Positions 22,935 through 30,239 of a stretch of DNA of 32,491 nt are shown piece by piece. Each line of letters starts with the position of its first letter. The first letter of the stretch is position 1. The notes beneath the pieces were generated by a model, which was not told the DNA's origin, did not search any database, and worked only from the letters and a program-made list of their open reading frames with translations. The stretch spans positions 2,387,492 to 2,419,982 of the forward strand of contig NZ_LR732544.1 of the NCBI RefSeq assembly GCF_902506575.1. Reading direction: 5' to 3'. Source of the DNA: Streptomyces mexicanus. GTDB lineage: Bacteria > Actinomycetota > Actinomycetes > Streptomycetales > Streptomycetaceae. A program made the position numbers and the translations under genes.

Positions 22935-24218
22935 TCAGCGGCGGTGGCGGCCGCCGCTGCCCGGGTCCGCGGCGACCGCCGCGCGGCGCCGGCGGCGCAG
23001 GGCCCACACGCCACCGGCGACCAGCGCGGCGGTCCCGGCGCCGCCCTCCAGCAGCCGCCAGCCCGAGGGACCGCGGTCGTCCGCCGCAGGACCGGCCGCG
23101 CCGGTCGCGGCCCCCGGCGCCTTCTGCCCGGACGGGCCGCCCGCCTGCGCCCCGCCCTCGCTCAGCGGCTCCACCAGGGTGCCCACGGCACGCGCCGAAC
23201 TCCCCTGGGCGAAGCCCCAGTCCAGCAGCGCGGCGGTCTCCTCGTAGACGGCGTTCTCACCGGCCGAGGGGTGCATCACGGTCACCAGCAGCGTCCGGCC
23301 CCCGCGCACGGCCGCGCCGGTGAAGGTGTTGCCGGCGTGGCTGGTGTAACCGTTCTTCACGCCGATCAGGCCGTCGTACGGCTTCAGCCCCCACGTCCCG
23401 CTCAGCAGCCGGTCGGTGTTCTGGATCTGGAAGGTCTTGCCCCGCCCGGCCGGGAACTGGGCGGTCCGGGTGCCGCAGTAGCCGCGGAAGTCGGCGTTGC
23501 GCAGCCCGTGCCGGGCGAACAGCGTCAGGTCGTACGCCGAGGAGAGCTGGCCGGGATGGTCGAAGCCGTCCGGGCTGACCACGTGCGTGTCCAGGGCCTG
23601 CAGGTCCTCCGCCTTGGCCTGCATCTCGGCGACGGTCCGGGCGACGCCGCCGTTCATGTGGGCGAGCACGTGCACGGCGTCGTTGCCCGAGCGCAGGAAC
23701 ACGCCCTGCCACAACTGCTCGACGGTGTACGTGGTCCCGGCCTGGACGCCGACGAGACTGGAGCCCGCCGGGATCCCGGCCAGGTCGGCCTCGGTGACGG
23801 TGTGCCGCTCGGTGCGGGGGAACTTCGGCAGCACCGTGTCCGCGAACAGCATCTTCAGCGTGGAGGCGGGCGCGAGACGCTCGTGCGCGCGACAGGCGGC
23901 GAGCACCTCTCCGGTCTCCCAGTCGGCGACCAGCCAGGCGCGGGCGGTCAGCTTGCGCGGCAGACCGGCGGGACGGCTCGCCTGCACCCCGCCACGGGCC
24001 AGCCGCTCGCCGCCCACCACGGTGGTGCGGGCCGCGCCGGTGGCGGCCGCCGCCGTCCCCCGGGTCGCGACGGCCGCCGCGGGCGCGGCCGCGGCCAGGG
24101 CGAGCAGGGCCCGCCGGGACACGGCGTTCGGGGCACGGGTCGGAGCACAGGTCGCGGGACGGGAGTCAGAGGAAACGCGCACTCCGGGACCGTACAAAGC
24201 GAGTGCGGGCCCGCGCAC
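22935..24218 (-). CDS. dacA: D-alanyl-D-alanine carboxypeptidase (S11, DacA/PBP5-like)
   Basis: 427 residues from a GTG with GAGGA upstream. The N-terminus has a Tat-like export signal (VSRRALLALAAAAPAAAVA, about residues 33-51). The penicillin-binding serine peptidase boxes are STLK (119-122), SGN (177-179) and KNG (288-290) in GVKNGYTSHAGNTF; KNG instead of KTG is a conservative variant. The enzyme trims the terminal D-Ala from peptidoglycan pentapeptides outside the membrane. The C-terminus has a Pro/Gly/Ala linker, one hydrophobic helix (LLEGGAGTAALVAGGVWAL) and an Arg-rich end, so the protein is anchored in the membrane. No cell-wall gene is adjacent except the distant M55 D-aminopeptidase. 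Confidence 0.92.
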   Translation of the reverse strand: MRGPALALYGPGVRVSSDSRPATCAPTRAPNAVSRRALLALAAAAPAAAVATRGTAAAATGAARTTVVGGERLARGGVQASRPAGLPRKLTARAWLVADWETGEVLAACRAHERLAPASTLKMLFADTVLPKFPRTERHTVTEADLAGIPAGSSLVGVQAGTTYTVEQLWQGVFLRSGNDAVHVLAHMNGGVARTVAEMQAKAEDLQALDTHVVSPDGFDHPGQLSSAYDLTLFARHGLRNADFRGYCGTRTAQFPAGRGKTFQIQNTDRLLSGTWGLKPYDGLIGVKNGYTSHAGNTFTGAAVRGGRTLLVTVMHPSAGENAVYEETAALLDWGFAQGSSARAVGTLVEPLSEGGAQAGGPSGQKAPGAATGAAGPAADDRGPSGWRLLEGGAGTAALVAGGVWALRRRRRAAVAADPGSGGRHRR

Positions 24219-24229
24219 GACGGATCCTC

Positions 24230-24262
24230 AAAGGATGGCCAAAAGATCACCAAAGGAGGGAT
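24230..24262. promoter_or_regulatory. Three 11-bp direct repeats upstream of dacA
   Basis: On the plus strand AAAGGATGGCC, AAAAGATCACC and AAAGGAGGGAT follow each other exactly, one helical turn apart, 12-44 bp upstream of the dacA start. The A+T content is high for this genome. Such phasing is typical of response-regulator binding sites, but I cannot match it to a known one. A small hairpin (ATCCT-caa-AGGAT, 24224-24236) overlaps the ribosome site. Confidence 0.35.
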
Positions 24263-24282
24263 GTCACGCACCCTCCGGCGAC

Positions 24283-24609
24283 TCACGCCTGCCCGGTCTC
24301 GAAGCGGGTGATGCGCCCGTCGTCGGCCACGGTGAAGGACCAGCGGGTGCGCATCTCGCCCCAGGTGTCGTTGCGGTAGCGGGCGATGAGCGTGCGGCCG
24401 CCCCGGGACTCGTTGTCGACTTCCATGTGCCCGTGTGTGGCGAAGATCTCCTGCTCGATCCACTCCGCGAGGTCACGGTCGGACCCGTCGTCCGCCATGG
24501 TCGCACCGGGCGCGAGCACCTGCATGAAGCCCTCGCGGTCGTGGGCGTTGACCGCGGTGACGAAAGCGCGGACGGCCGGGTCGCTGAGTTTGGCGGTCTG
24601 AATCGTCAT
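24283..24609 (-). CDS. NTF2/SnoaL-like small protein
   Basis: 108 residues starting MTIQTAKLSDPAVRAFVTAVNAHDREGFMQVLAPGATM, the typical helix-and-cone start of the NTF2-like/SnoaL superfamily, followed by strands GHMEVDNESRGGRTLIARYRND and WGEMRTRWSFTVADDGRITRFETGQA. Such proteins are ketosteroid-isomerase-like enzymes or ligand-binding scaffolds; no catalytic pair can be assigned with certainty, although Asp and His residues line the expected pocket. The ATG at 24609 is chosen because the sequence upstream is the 40-bp repeat array and the protein has family length. The gene is followed by dacA on the same strand after 64 bp, with its own regulatory region between. Confidence 0.8.
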   Translation of the reverse strand: MTIQTAKLSDPAVRAFVTAVNAHDREGFMQVLAPGATMADDGSDRDLAEWIEQEIFATHGHMEVDNESRGGRTLIARYRNDTWGEMRTRWSFTVADDGRITRFETGQA

Positions 24610-24679
24610 GTCGGCAGCGTCACACCGCGCCCTCCGCCTCGCCATCCGGAGGGCACCGGGCGCGGGCCGAGCGGGTGGC

Positions 24680-24860
24680 GGCACGGTGGGCGGGCAGTAC
24701 CCGGTGCGGTTGGGACGGCGGCCCGGTGGGCGGGGTCTACCCGGTGCGGTTGGGATGGCGGCACGGTAGGCGGGGTCTACCCGGTGCCGTCGGGATGGCG
24801 GCCCGGTGAGCGGCTGGTACCCGGTGCCCTCGGGACGGCGCCCGGTGGGCGGATGGCGCC
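24680..24860. repeat. 40-bp tandem repeat array between the NTF2-like and MazG-like genes
   Basis: Four units start at 24680, 24720, 24760 and 24800, and a partial fifth at 24840. Each has the pattern ggcccggtgggcgg, a variable 4-6 nt, tacccggtgc, then ggttgggatggc-like sequence. The period is exactly 40 bp, not a multiple of three, and the array lies between divergent starts, so it is not coding. There are no spacers between units. Confidence 0.9.
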
Positions 24861-24885
24861 CCGGCGAGCGGGGCAGGCTGCGCGC

Positions 24886-25326
24886 ATGACCGACGAGCAC
24901 CCGGCACCACCGGCCAAGCGCCTGCGACCAGCACCAGCACCACCGGACCCACCATCATCACCACCCCCGCCCCCTGACCTGTGGACCACCATCGACGACC
25001 TGTGGACCTGGCTGGAGGCACACCGCACGCAGGCCGGCGACCGCGACCGCACGCTCCTCCTGCGCCTGCTGAAACTGTCCGAGGAGGTCGGCGAGGCCGC
25101 CCAGGCGGTGATCGGCGCCACCGGCCAGAACCCGCGCAAGGGCACCACGCACACCTGGCAGGACGTCGAGGCGGAGCTGTGCGACGTGGTCATCACGGCC
25201 CTGGTCGCCCTGCGCACCCTGACCCCCGAGGCCCGCACGGTCTTCGCGCACCACCTGGCACGGGTCAGGGACCGCTCGCTGGGACCCGCGGGACCGGGTT
25301 CACCGGCCGCCGGCACCTCCTCGTAG
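24886..25326 (+). CDS. MazG-like nucleotide pyrophosphohydrolase
   Basis: 146 residues. After a Pro-rich N-terminus of about 30 residues, the all-alpha NTP-PPase fold is visible: LLLRLLKLSEEVGEAAQAVIG with metal ligands Glu67 and Glu70 (ExxE), then WQDVEAELCDVVITALVAL with Glu97 and Asp100 (ExxD). These enzymes hydrolyse NTPs or dNTPs, including damaged ones, to monophosphates and pyrophosphate in the cytoplasm. The single-domain size fits the short MazG-like group rather than the two-domain MazG. No good Shine-Dalgarno is seen; CAGGCT lies 6 nt before the ATG and might act as a -10. The upstream region is the 40-bp repeat array. Confidence 0.85.
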   Translation: MTDEHPAPPAKRLRPAPAPPDPPSSPPPPPDLWTTIDDLWTWLEAHRTQAGDRDRTLLLRLLKLSEEVGEAAQAVIGATGQNPRKGTTHTWQDVEAELCDVVITALVALRTLTPEARTVFAHHLARVRDRSLGPAGPGSPAAGTSS

Positions 25327-25478
25327 CGTCACGGCGTGAGCCGACACGACGCCGGCACTGACTCCCCTGTTCGGCGGCGCGGCTGGGGCACAACGATCCG
25401 GCGTTCGCGGTGTGGACCTACGTCCTCCCCGGATTCTCCCCAGCGCAAGATCATCCGAGCATTTCCTGAGCGTGCAGG

Positions 25479-25493
25479 CAGGTCCATGACCTG
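25479..25493 (-). terminator. Short stem-loop just past rnpB
   Basis: CAGGTC-CAT-GACCTG is a perfect 6-bp stem with a 3-nt loop, directly downstream of the rnpB 3' end. It lacks a U-tract and may help 3' processing or termination. The remaining gap to the MazG-like gene (25327-25478) shows nothing else. Confidence 0.3.
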
Positions 25494-25495
25494 AA

Positions 25496-25910
25496 CGGCA
25501 GACGAGTCGGGCTGTACGCCGGGTTCTGTTCCGGAGGGTCCTCGCGGGCCCTCCGGCGACGGCCATCCATCTAGGACCGGCGTTGCCACCGGCCTCCAGC
25601 GGTCTACCCGCGGACTCGGGCGGGCAGCCCTCGAACATCCGCGCAGAGACACCGGGGTGTCTCCTTCTTGACCTTGCTCCGGGTGGGGTTTACCTAGCTG
25701 CCCAGGTCACCCTGGGCACTGGTGGTCTCTTACACCACCGTTTCACCCTTACCGAGGACCGAGGTCCCCGGCGGTCTGCTTTCTGTGGCACTGTCCCGCG
25801 GGTCACCCCGGGTGGCCGTTAGCCACCACCCTGCCCTGTGGAGCCCGGACGTTCCTCGGGAAGCCCCCTTGCGGGAACTCCACGCGGCCGTCCGCCCGGC
25901 TCGTCTGCCG
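25496..25910 (-). ncRNA. rnpB: RNase P RNA, bacterial class A
   Basis: About 415 nt on the minus strand. The ends pair as helix P1: 5' CGGCAGACGAG and 3' CTCGTCTGCCG are exact complements. Conserved core blocks appear in the right order: GAGGAACGTCCGGGCTCC near the 5' end (CR I), ACAGAAAGCAGACCGCC, GGTAAGGGTGAAACGGTGG followed by GTAAGAGACCACC (CR II/III), and CCTAGATGGATGGCCG before the 3' end (CR V). This is the catalytic RNA that cleaves the 5' leader of pre-tRNAs together with RnpA. A -10 box TAGCAT lies at the right distance before the 5' end. End positions are exact only to within a few bases. Confidence 0.97.
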
Positions 25911-25918
25911 TGTGGACC

Positions 25919-25924
25919 ATGCTA
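25919..25924 (-). promoter_or_regulatory. -10 element of rnpB
   Basis: TAGCAT on the minus strand ends 8 nt before the P1 helix of RNase P RNA, consistent with a primary transcript starting at about 25911-25912. It lies in the 48-bp gap between rnpB and the upstream Uma2-family gene; no clear -35 is visible. Confidence 0.55.
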
Positions 25925-25958
25925 CCGGGCGCGCCGGGTGCGCCGCTCCGGGCACCGG

Positions 25959-26537
25959 TCAGAGGAAGTCCGTGGTCTCCAGGTCGAAGGCCAACGGCTC
26001 GGGGAGGGGCAGCGGCTTGCCGAAGGGGAGGGTGCACACCCCGCGGTAGTCGTCGTTCCCCGGCTCGCTGAACAGGGTGACCGATGCGGCCTCCCGGTCG
26101 ACGAGCAGGTAGAGCGGGATGCCGCCGCGGGCGTAGCAGCGGCGCTTGGTCTCGCGGTCGGCCCTGGGCTTGGTGGAGGTGACCTCCAGCACCAGGGCGA
26201 CGCCGTCGCAGGGCATCCAGGAGTCGGCGCCCCGGTACAGACGCAGCGCCGCGGGGGCGAAGGTGCCGTCGGGGATCACGTGGTCCTTCGGGCAGCCCTG
26301 CCCGCTCTTCAGCTTCAGGCCCTTGTTCCCGGAGAAGTCCATGTCGGTCCGGGATCGCCTGATCACCTGCTTCGTGATCTGGCTGATGCAGTCCTCGTGG
26401 TCCCCGTCCGGCGGCGGCGTCACGACGATCTCCCCCTCGATCAGTTCGGCCCGGAAGCCCTCCGGGGTGTCGAGGGACAGGAAGATGTCCAGCAGCCCCT
26501 CGGCCGGCGTGATGGGCTCGTGCGCTACGGCGGCCAT
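25959..26537 (-). CDS. Uma2-family (DUF820) putative PD-(D/E)XK nuclease
   Basis: 192 residues from an ATG with GGAGGGG upstream. PAEGLLDIFLSLDTPEGFRAELIEGEIVVTPPPDGDHEDC is the family start; the nuclease-like core is HVIPDGTFAP (Asp90) and GVALVLEVTSTKPRADRETKRRCYARGGIPLYLLVD, with Glu118 and Lys123 as the (D/E)xK-type residues. Uma2 proteins are abundant in Streptomyces and cyanobacteria; nuclease activity is predicted from the fold, and no biological role is established. The gene is divergent from yaaA and lies directly upstream of rnpB on the same strand. Confidence 0.85.
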   Translation of the reverse strand: MAAVAHEPITPAEGLLDIFLSLDTPEGFRAELIEGEIVVTPPPDGDHEDCISQITKQVIRRSRTDMDFSGNKGLKLKSGQGCPKDHVIPDGTFAPAALRLYRGADSWMPCDGVALVLEVTSTKPRADRETKRRCYARGGIPLYLLVDREAASVTLFSEPGNDDYRGVCTLPFGKPLPLPEPLAFDLETTDFL

Positions 26538-26662
26538 GTCGCGCCCCTCCTTCGGTCGCTCGCCAGGCTCGGACATCCCAAGATCACCCGTCCATGAGAT
26601 CGGGAACCGTTCCCTCGATCGTGGCACAGGACCGCCGCCCCCGTCGCCCACGTCGCCCTCAG

Positions 26663-26668
26663 TACCCT
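26663..26668 (+). promoter_or_regulatory. Candidate -10 of yaaA
   Basis: TACCCT (TANNNT) lies 44 nt before the yaaA GTG, in the 175-bp divergent gap with the Uma2-family gene. No clear -35 is seen, so this is tentative. Confidence 0.3.
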
Positions 26669-26712
26669 GGCGCAGAGCGCCGAAGAAGGTGCGCCGGAGA
26701 AGGAGAGACCCC

Positions 26713-27516
26713 GTGCTCGTGCTGCTGCCCCCGTCCGAAGGCAAGGCCCCCGCCGCGGGGCGCGGTGCCCCGCTGGCGCTGGAGTCGCTGTCGTTGCCGG
26801 GGCTGACCGGCGCTCGGGAGGCCGTGCTCGGCGAGTTGGTCGAGTTGTGCGCCGGGGACGAGGGCAAGGCGCGGGAGGTGCTCGGGCTGAGCGAGGGGCT
26901 GCGGGGCGAGGTGGCCAAGAACGCCGCGCTGCGCACGGCGGGCACGCGGCCCGCCGGGGAGATCTACACCGGGGTGCTCTACGACGCTCTCGGCCTCGCT
27001 TCGCTCGATGCCGCCGCCAAGCGGCGGGCCGCGCGGTCGCTGCTGGTGTTCTCCGGGTTGTGGGGGGCGGTCCGGGTGACCGACCGGATTCCGTCCTACC
27101 GGTGCTCGATGGGGGTGAAGCTGCCGGGGCTCGGTGCGCTGGCAGCCCACTGGCGTACGCCGATGGCGTCCGTGCTGCCGGAGGTGGCCGGGGACGGGCT
27201 GGTGCTGGATCTGCGCTCCTCCGCCTACGCGGCCGCCTGGAAGCCGAAGGGCGAGGTCGCGGGGCGCACGGCGACCGTGCGGGTGCTGCACTCCCAGGTC
27301 GTGGACGGGGTCGAGAAGCGGTCCGTGGTCTCCCACTTCAACAAGGCGACCAAGGGGCGCATCGTGCGCGCTCTGCTGGCCGACGGGACCGTTCCCGAGG
27401 ACCCCGCCGAGCTGGTGGTGGCGCTGCGCGATCTCGGCTACACCGTGGAGGCCGAGCCCCCTGCCAAGGCCGGCAAGGCATGGGCTCTGGATGTGGTGGT
27501 GACCGAGATCCATTGA
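26713..27516 (+). CDS. yaaA: YaaA-family peroxide stress protein (DUF328)
   Basis: 267 residues from a GTG preceded by AGGAGAG. LVLLPPSEGKAPA at the N-terminus, GVLYDALGL, LLVFSGLWGAVRVTDRIPSYRCSMGVKLPG and VSHFNKATKGRIVRALL are the conserved blocks of the YaaA family. In E. coli, YaaA is induced by OxyR and lowers free iron during peroxide stress; the fold binds DNA. Here the length is typical of the actinobacterial form. It is transcribed away from the Uma2-family gene and 86 bp before eda. The link to iron and the efe operon 14 kb away is thematic only. Confidence 0.9.
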   Translation: MLVLLPPSEGKAPAAGRGAPLALESLSLPGLTGAREAVLGELVELCAGDEGKAREVLGLSEGLRGEVAKNAALRTAGTRPAGEIYTGVLYDALGLASLDAAAKRRAARSLLVFSGLWGAVRVTDRIPSYRCSMGVKLPGLGALAAHWRTPMASVLPEVAGDGLVLDLRSSAYAAAWKPKGEVAGRTATVRVLHSQVVDGVEKRSVVSHFNKATKGRIVRALLADGTVPEDPAELVVALRDLGYTVEAEPPAKAGKAWALDVVVTEIH

Positions 27517-27545
27517 TCCGCTGGCCGGCCACTGACGCCGACCGC

Positions 27546-27560
27546 GTTGCAGGGTGTGCA
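27546..27560. promoter_or_regulatory. Inverted repeat in the yaaA-eda gap
   Basis: TTGCA-GGGTG-TGCAA is a perfect 5-bp inverted repeat with a 5-nt centre, 43 nt before the eda start. It could be an operator (IclR-type sites are similar TTGC/GCAA palindromes), but the repeat is short. Confidence 0.3.
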
Positions 27561-27602
27561 ATGGCTTTTGCGCGTGCTGCATCACGCGGGCAGGATGACG
27601 CC

Positions 27603-28304
27603 ATGTCCTCCATGCCCTCTTCCCTGCCCGGCGCGGACGCGTCCGCTTCCACGTCCGCTTCCGGCCCCGCCTCCGCCTCCGTTCTGGATCTCGCCCCCGT
27701 TCTGCCCGTCGTCGTCCTCGACGACGCCGCCGTGGCCGTGCCGCTGGCGCGGGCGCTGGTGGCCGGCGGGCTGCCCGCGATCGAGGTGACCCTGCGGACC
27801 CCGGCCGCGCTGGACGGGCTGCGGGCGATCGCCGCCGAGGTGCCGGAGGCGGCCGTGGGCGCCGGTACCGTCATCACGCCGGAGCAGGTGGGCGAGTGCG
27901 TGGCCGCGGGGGCGCGGTTCCTGGTCAGCCCGGGATGGACGGACTCGCTGCTGACCGCCATGGCCGCGTCCGGGGTGCCGTACCTGCCCGGGGTCTCGAC
28001 CGCGTCCGAGGTGGTGGCGCTGCTGGAGCGCGGGGTGCGGGAGATGAAGTTCTTCCCGGCCCAGGCCGCCGGCGGCACCGCCTATCTGAAGTCACTCGCC
28101 GGACCGCTGCCGCAGGCCCGCTTCTGCCCCACCGGAGGCGTCGACCCGGAAAACGCCCCCGAGTACCTGGCGCTGCCCAACGTCGGCTGCGTCGGCGGGA
28201 GCTGGATGGTCCCGGCCGACGCGGTCGCCGCCGGCGACTGGGACCGTATCGAGGAGCTGGCCCGCGCGGCGGCGCAGCTCAGCGCAGGTGGGACGTGTCG
28301 TTGA
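27603..28304 (+). CDS. eda: KDPG/KHG aldolase (2-dehydro-3-deoxy-phosphogluconate aldolase)
   Basis: 233 residues. A class I aldolase (beta/alpha)8 barrel with the family residues: Glu61 (IEVTLRT), Thr89 (GAGTV) and the Schiff-base Lys149 (EMKFFPAQAAGG); PTGGVDPENAPEYL and GCVGGSWMVP bind phosphate. It cleaves 2-keto-3-deoxy-6-phosphogluconate to pyruvate and glyceraldehyde 3-phosphate, or 4-hydroxy-2-oxoglutarate. The first 27 residues are a Ser/Ala-rich tail (ADASASTSASGPASAS) absent from most family members. The ATG at 27603 has CAGGA upstream; another in-frame ATG at 27561 is possible. No Entner-Doudoroff dehydratase lies nearby. The end overlaps the convergent RNase H gene by 26 bp. Confidence 0.9.
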   Translation: MSSMPSSLPGADASASTSASGPASASVLDLAPVLPVVVLDDAAVAVPLARALVAGGLPAIEVTLRTPAALDGLRAIAAEVPEAAVGAGTVITPEQVGECVAAGARFLVSPGWTDSLLTAMAASGVPYLPGVSTASEVVALLERGVREMKFFPAQAAGGTAYLKSLAGPLPQARFCPTGGVDPENAPEYLALPNVGCVGGSWMVPADAVAAGDWDRIEELARAAAQLSAGGTCR

Positions 28305-29469
28305 GGAGGCGGACGCTGGCGTTGCCGTCCGCGTAGTACGCCACCACCGACAGGGAGGCCGCCGAGAGTTCCATGCGGAACAGGGACTCCGGGGGCGCGC
28401 CCAGGGCCAGGCGCACGAACGTCTTGATCGGCGTGACGTGCGTGACCAGCAGCACCGTGCGGCCCGCGTACGCCGCGACCAGCTTGTCGCGGGTGGCGGC
28501 GATCCGGGCGGCGGTCGTGGTGAAGCTCTCGCCGCCGCCGGTCGGCGCGACGTCCGGGGAGGCCAGCCAGGCGTTCAGGTCGTCCGGGTAGCGCTCCTGC
28601 ACCTCGGCGAAGGTCAGGCCCTCCCAGGCACCGAAGTCGGTCTCCCGCAGGCCGTCTTCGACGGCCACCTCCAGGCCCAGGCGGGCGGCGATGATGCCGG
28701 CGGTCTCGCGGGTGCGGGCCAGCGGGGAGGAGACGACGGCCTGGATCGTGCCGCGCCGGGCCAGCGCCGCCGCGGCCTTCTCCGCCTGCTCGCGGCCGGT
28801 CGCGGACAGGGACGGGGCGCTGCCGCCACTGCCGGAGAATCGCTTCTGCGGGGTGAGAGGCGTCTCACCGTGCCGCAGGAGGACGAGGGTGGCCGGGGCA
28901 CCCAGGTCGGCGGGCGCCCAGCCGGGGGACGAGACGGTCGAGACGGTGCGGGCGGCTTGTGCGTCGCGGTCCGCGCGTACGGCGTCCTCGGGCCGGTGGA
29001 CCGCACCCGCCTGCGCCGCCGCCGGCTCCGCCGCCGACCCCGACGGCGACCACGTCTCGCCCCGCGCGCCCGCGTCCATCGCCTCGTTGGCCAGGCGGTC
29101 GGCGTGCTTGTTGCGCTCGCGCGGGATCCACTCGTAGGTCACGCGCTCGGGCGGGAAGACGCGGGCGGCCTCGGTCGCGAGCGGTTTCAGGTCCGGGTGC
29201 TTGATCTTCCAGCGGCCCGTCATCTGCTCCACGACGAGCTTGGAGTCCATCCGGACGTGCACGGCCGCCTGCGGGTCCAGCGCCCGGGCGGCGCGCAGGC
29301 CGGCCAGCAGGCCCCGGTACTCGGCGACGTTGTTGGTGGCCACGCCCAGGTACTCGGCCGCCTCCGCCAGGGTTTCCCCCGTCGCCGCGTCCCGGACGAC
29401 GGCACCGTAGCCCGCGGGCCCCGGGTTGCCGCGCGAACCGCCGTCGGCCTCGACGATGAACTCCCGCAC
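28279..29469 (-). CDS. Bifunctional RNase H type I / histidine (acid) phosphatase
   Basis: 396 residues in two domains. Residues 1-135 are RNase HI: FIVEADGGSRGNPGPAGYG with Asp9, NNVAEYRGL with Glu50, RMDSKLVVEQM with Asp75 and NKHADRLANEAMD with Asp124, so the four catalytic acids are present. A 55-residue Ala/Gly-rich linker leads to a phosphoglycerate-mutase-like phosphatase: LLRHGETPLT (His200), then SSPLARTRETAG, ETDFGAWEGLTF and VTHVTPIK. This fusion is known in Streptomyces coelicolor and mycobacteria; it degrades RNA in RNA-DNA hybrids and, in mycobacteria, dephosphorylates an adenosylcobalamin precursor. GTG at 29469 (GGAG 6 nt before) is preferred; GTG at 29484 is an alternative. 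Last gene of the nif3-zinc-ribbon-RNase H operon. Confidence 0.93.
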   Translation of the reverse strand: MREFIVEADGGSRGNPGPAGYGAVVRDAATGETLAEAAEYLGVATNNVAEYRGLLAGLRAARALDPQAAVHVRMDSKLVVEQMTGRWKIKHPDLKPLATEAARVFPPERVTYEWIPRERNKHADRLANEAMDAGARGETWSPSGSAAEPAAAQAGAVHRPEDAVRADRDAQAARTVSTVSSPGWAPADLGAPATLVLLRHGETPLTPQKRFSGSGGSAPSLSATGREQAEKAAAALARRGTIQAVVSSPLARTRETAGIIAARLGLEVAVEDGLRETDFGAWEGLTFAEVQERYPDDLNAWLASPDVAPTGGGESFTTTAARIAATRDKLVAAYAGRTVLLVTHVTPIKTFVRLALGAPPESLFRMELSAASLSVVAYYADGNASVRLLNDTSHLR

Positions 29470-29495
29470 ACCGGACTCCCGCACGCCCACCGCTC

Positions 29496-30239
29496 CTACA
29501 GGCCCGACTCGGCGGTGCGCACCAGGATGCGGCGGCAGTTCTCGCACCGGACGACCGTGTCGGGGGCGGCGACGCGGATCTCGTTCAGCTCGGTGATGGC
29601 CAGCTCCTGGCGGCAGCCCTGGCGGGTGCGCTGGTACAGCTTGGCCGCGCCGATACCGCCCTGCTGCTCGCGCAGCTTGTCGTACAGCTTGAGCAGGTCG
29701 GCGGGGCCGGCGGCCGCCACGACCTCGCGCTCCTTGGTCACCGAGGCGACCTCGCCGTCGATCTCCTCGAAGGCCGCGTCCCGGCGGGCGGTGGCGTCGT
29801 CGACCTTGGCCTGCACGGAGGCGACGCGCTCGGTCAGCTCGGCCACCCGCTCCTGCGCGGACTCCCGGCGCTCCATGACCTCCAGGACGACGTCCTCCAG
29901 GTCGCCCTGCCGCTTGGCGAGGGAGGCGATCTCGTGCTGGAGGTTGGCGAGGTCCTTGGGCGAGGTGACCGCGCCGGAGTCCAGGCGCTGCTGGTCGCGG
30001 GCGGCGCGCTTGCGCACCTGGTCCACGTCCTGCTCGGCCTTGGTCTGCTCGCGGGCGCAGTCGCTCTCCTCGGTCTGGGCGGCCACGAGCAGGTCGCGCA
30101 GCTGCGTCAGGTCCCGGTTCAGCGATTCGATCTCGGCGTGCTCGGGCAGCGACTTCCGCTTGTGCGCCAGCTGCTGCAGGCGGACGTCGAGGGACTGGAC
30201 GTCGAGGAGTCGGATCTGGTCGGCGGGCGCGGCGTTCAG
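29496..30239 (-). CDS. Coiled-coil zinc-ribbon protein (zf-RING_7 / CdsZ-like), CTG start
   Basis: 247 residues. Long heptad-rich helices fill residues about 8-175 (RLLDVQSLDVRLQQLAHKRKSLPEH; GDLEDVVLEVMERRESAQERVAELTERVASVQAKV), a helical hairpin, and a zinc ribbon follows: QGCRQELAITELNEIR and VVRCENCRRILVR (Cys209, Cys232, Cys235). The usual first cysteine of the ribbon is Arg206 here. No ATG, GTG or TTG fits the family N-terminus; a CTG at 30239 overlaps the upstream TGA as CTGA, with GGGAG 7 nt before it. Proteins of this group act on nucleic acids or membrane-linked processes, but a precise role is not established here. Middle gene between nif3 and RNase H. Confidence 0.85.
   Translation of the reverse strand: MNAAPADQIRLLDVQSLDVRLQQLAHKRKSLPEHAEIESLNRDLTQLRDLLVAAQTEESDCAREQTKAEQDVDQVRKRAARDQQRLDSGAVTSPKDLANLQHEIASLAKRQGDLEDVVLEVMERRESAQERVAELTERVASVQAKVDDATARRDAAFEEIDGEVASVTKEREVVAAAGPADLLKLYDKLREQQGGIGAAKLYQRTRQGCRQELAITELNEIRVAAPDTVVRCENCRRILVRTAESGL

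Noticed and set aside
22445..23014. Small genes inside the SDR-tail repeat array on either strand
   Set aside because: The frames consist of repeated Arg/Gly/Ala-rich sequence, have no ribosome sites and change frame between units because the period is not a codon multiple.
24680..24860. CRISPR array
   Set aside because: The units follow each other directly with no unique spacers, and there are no cas genes.
24610..24900. Extended N-terminus of the NTF2-like protein
   Set aside because: It would be encoded by the 40-bp tandem repeat; the ATG at 24609 gives the usual family length.
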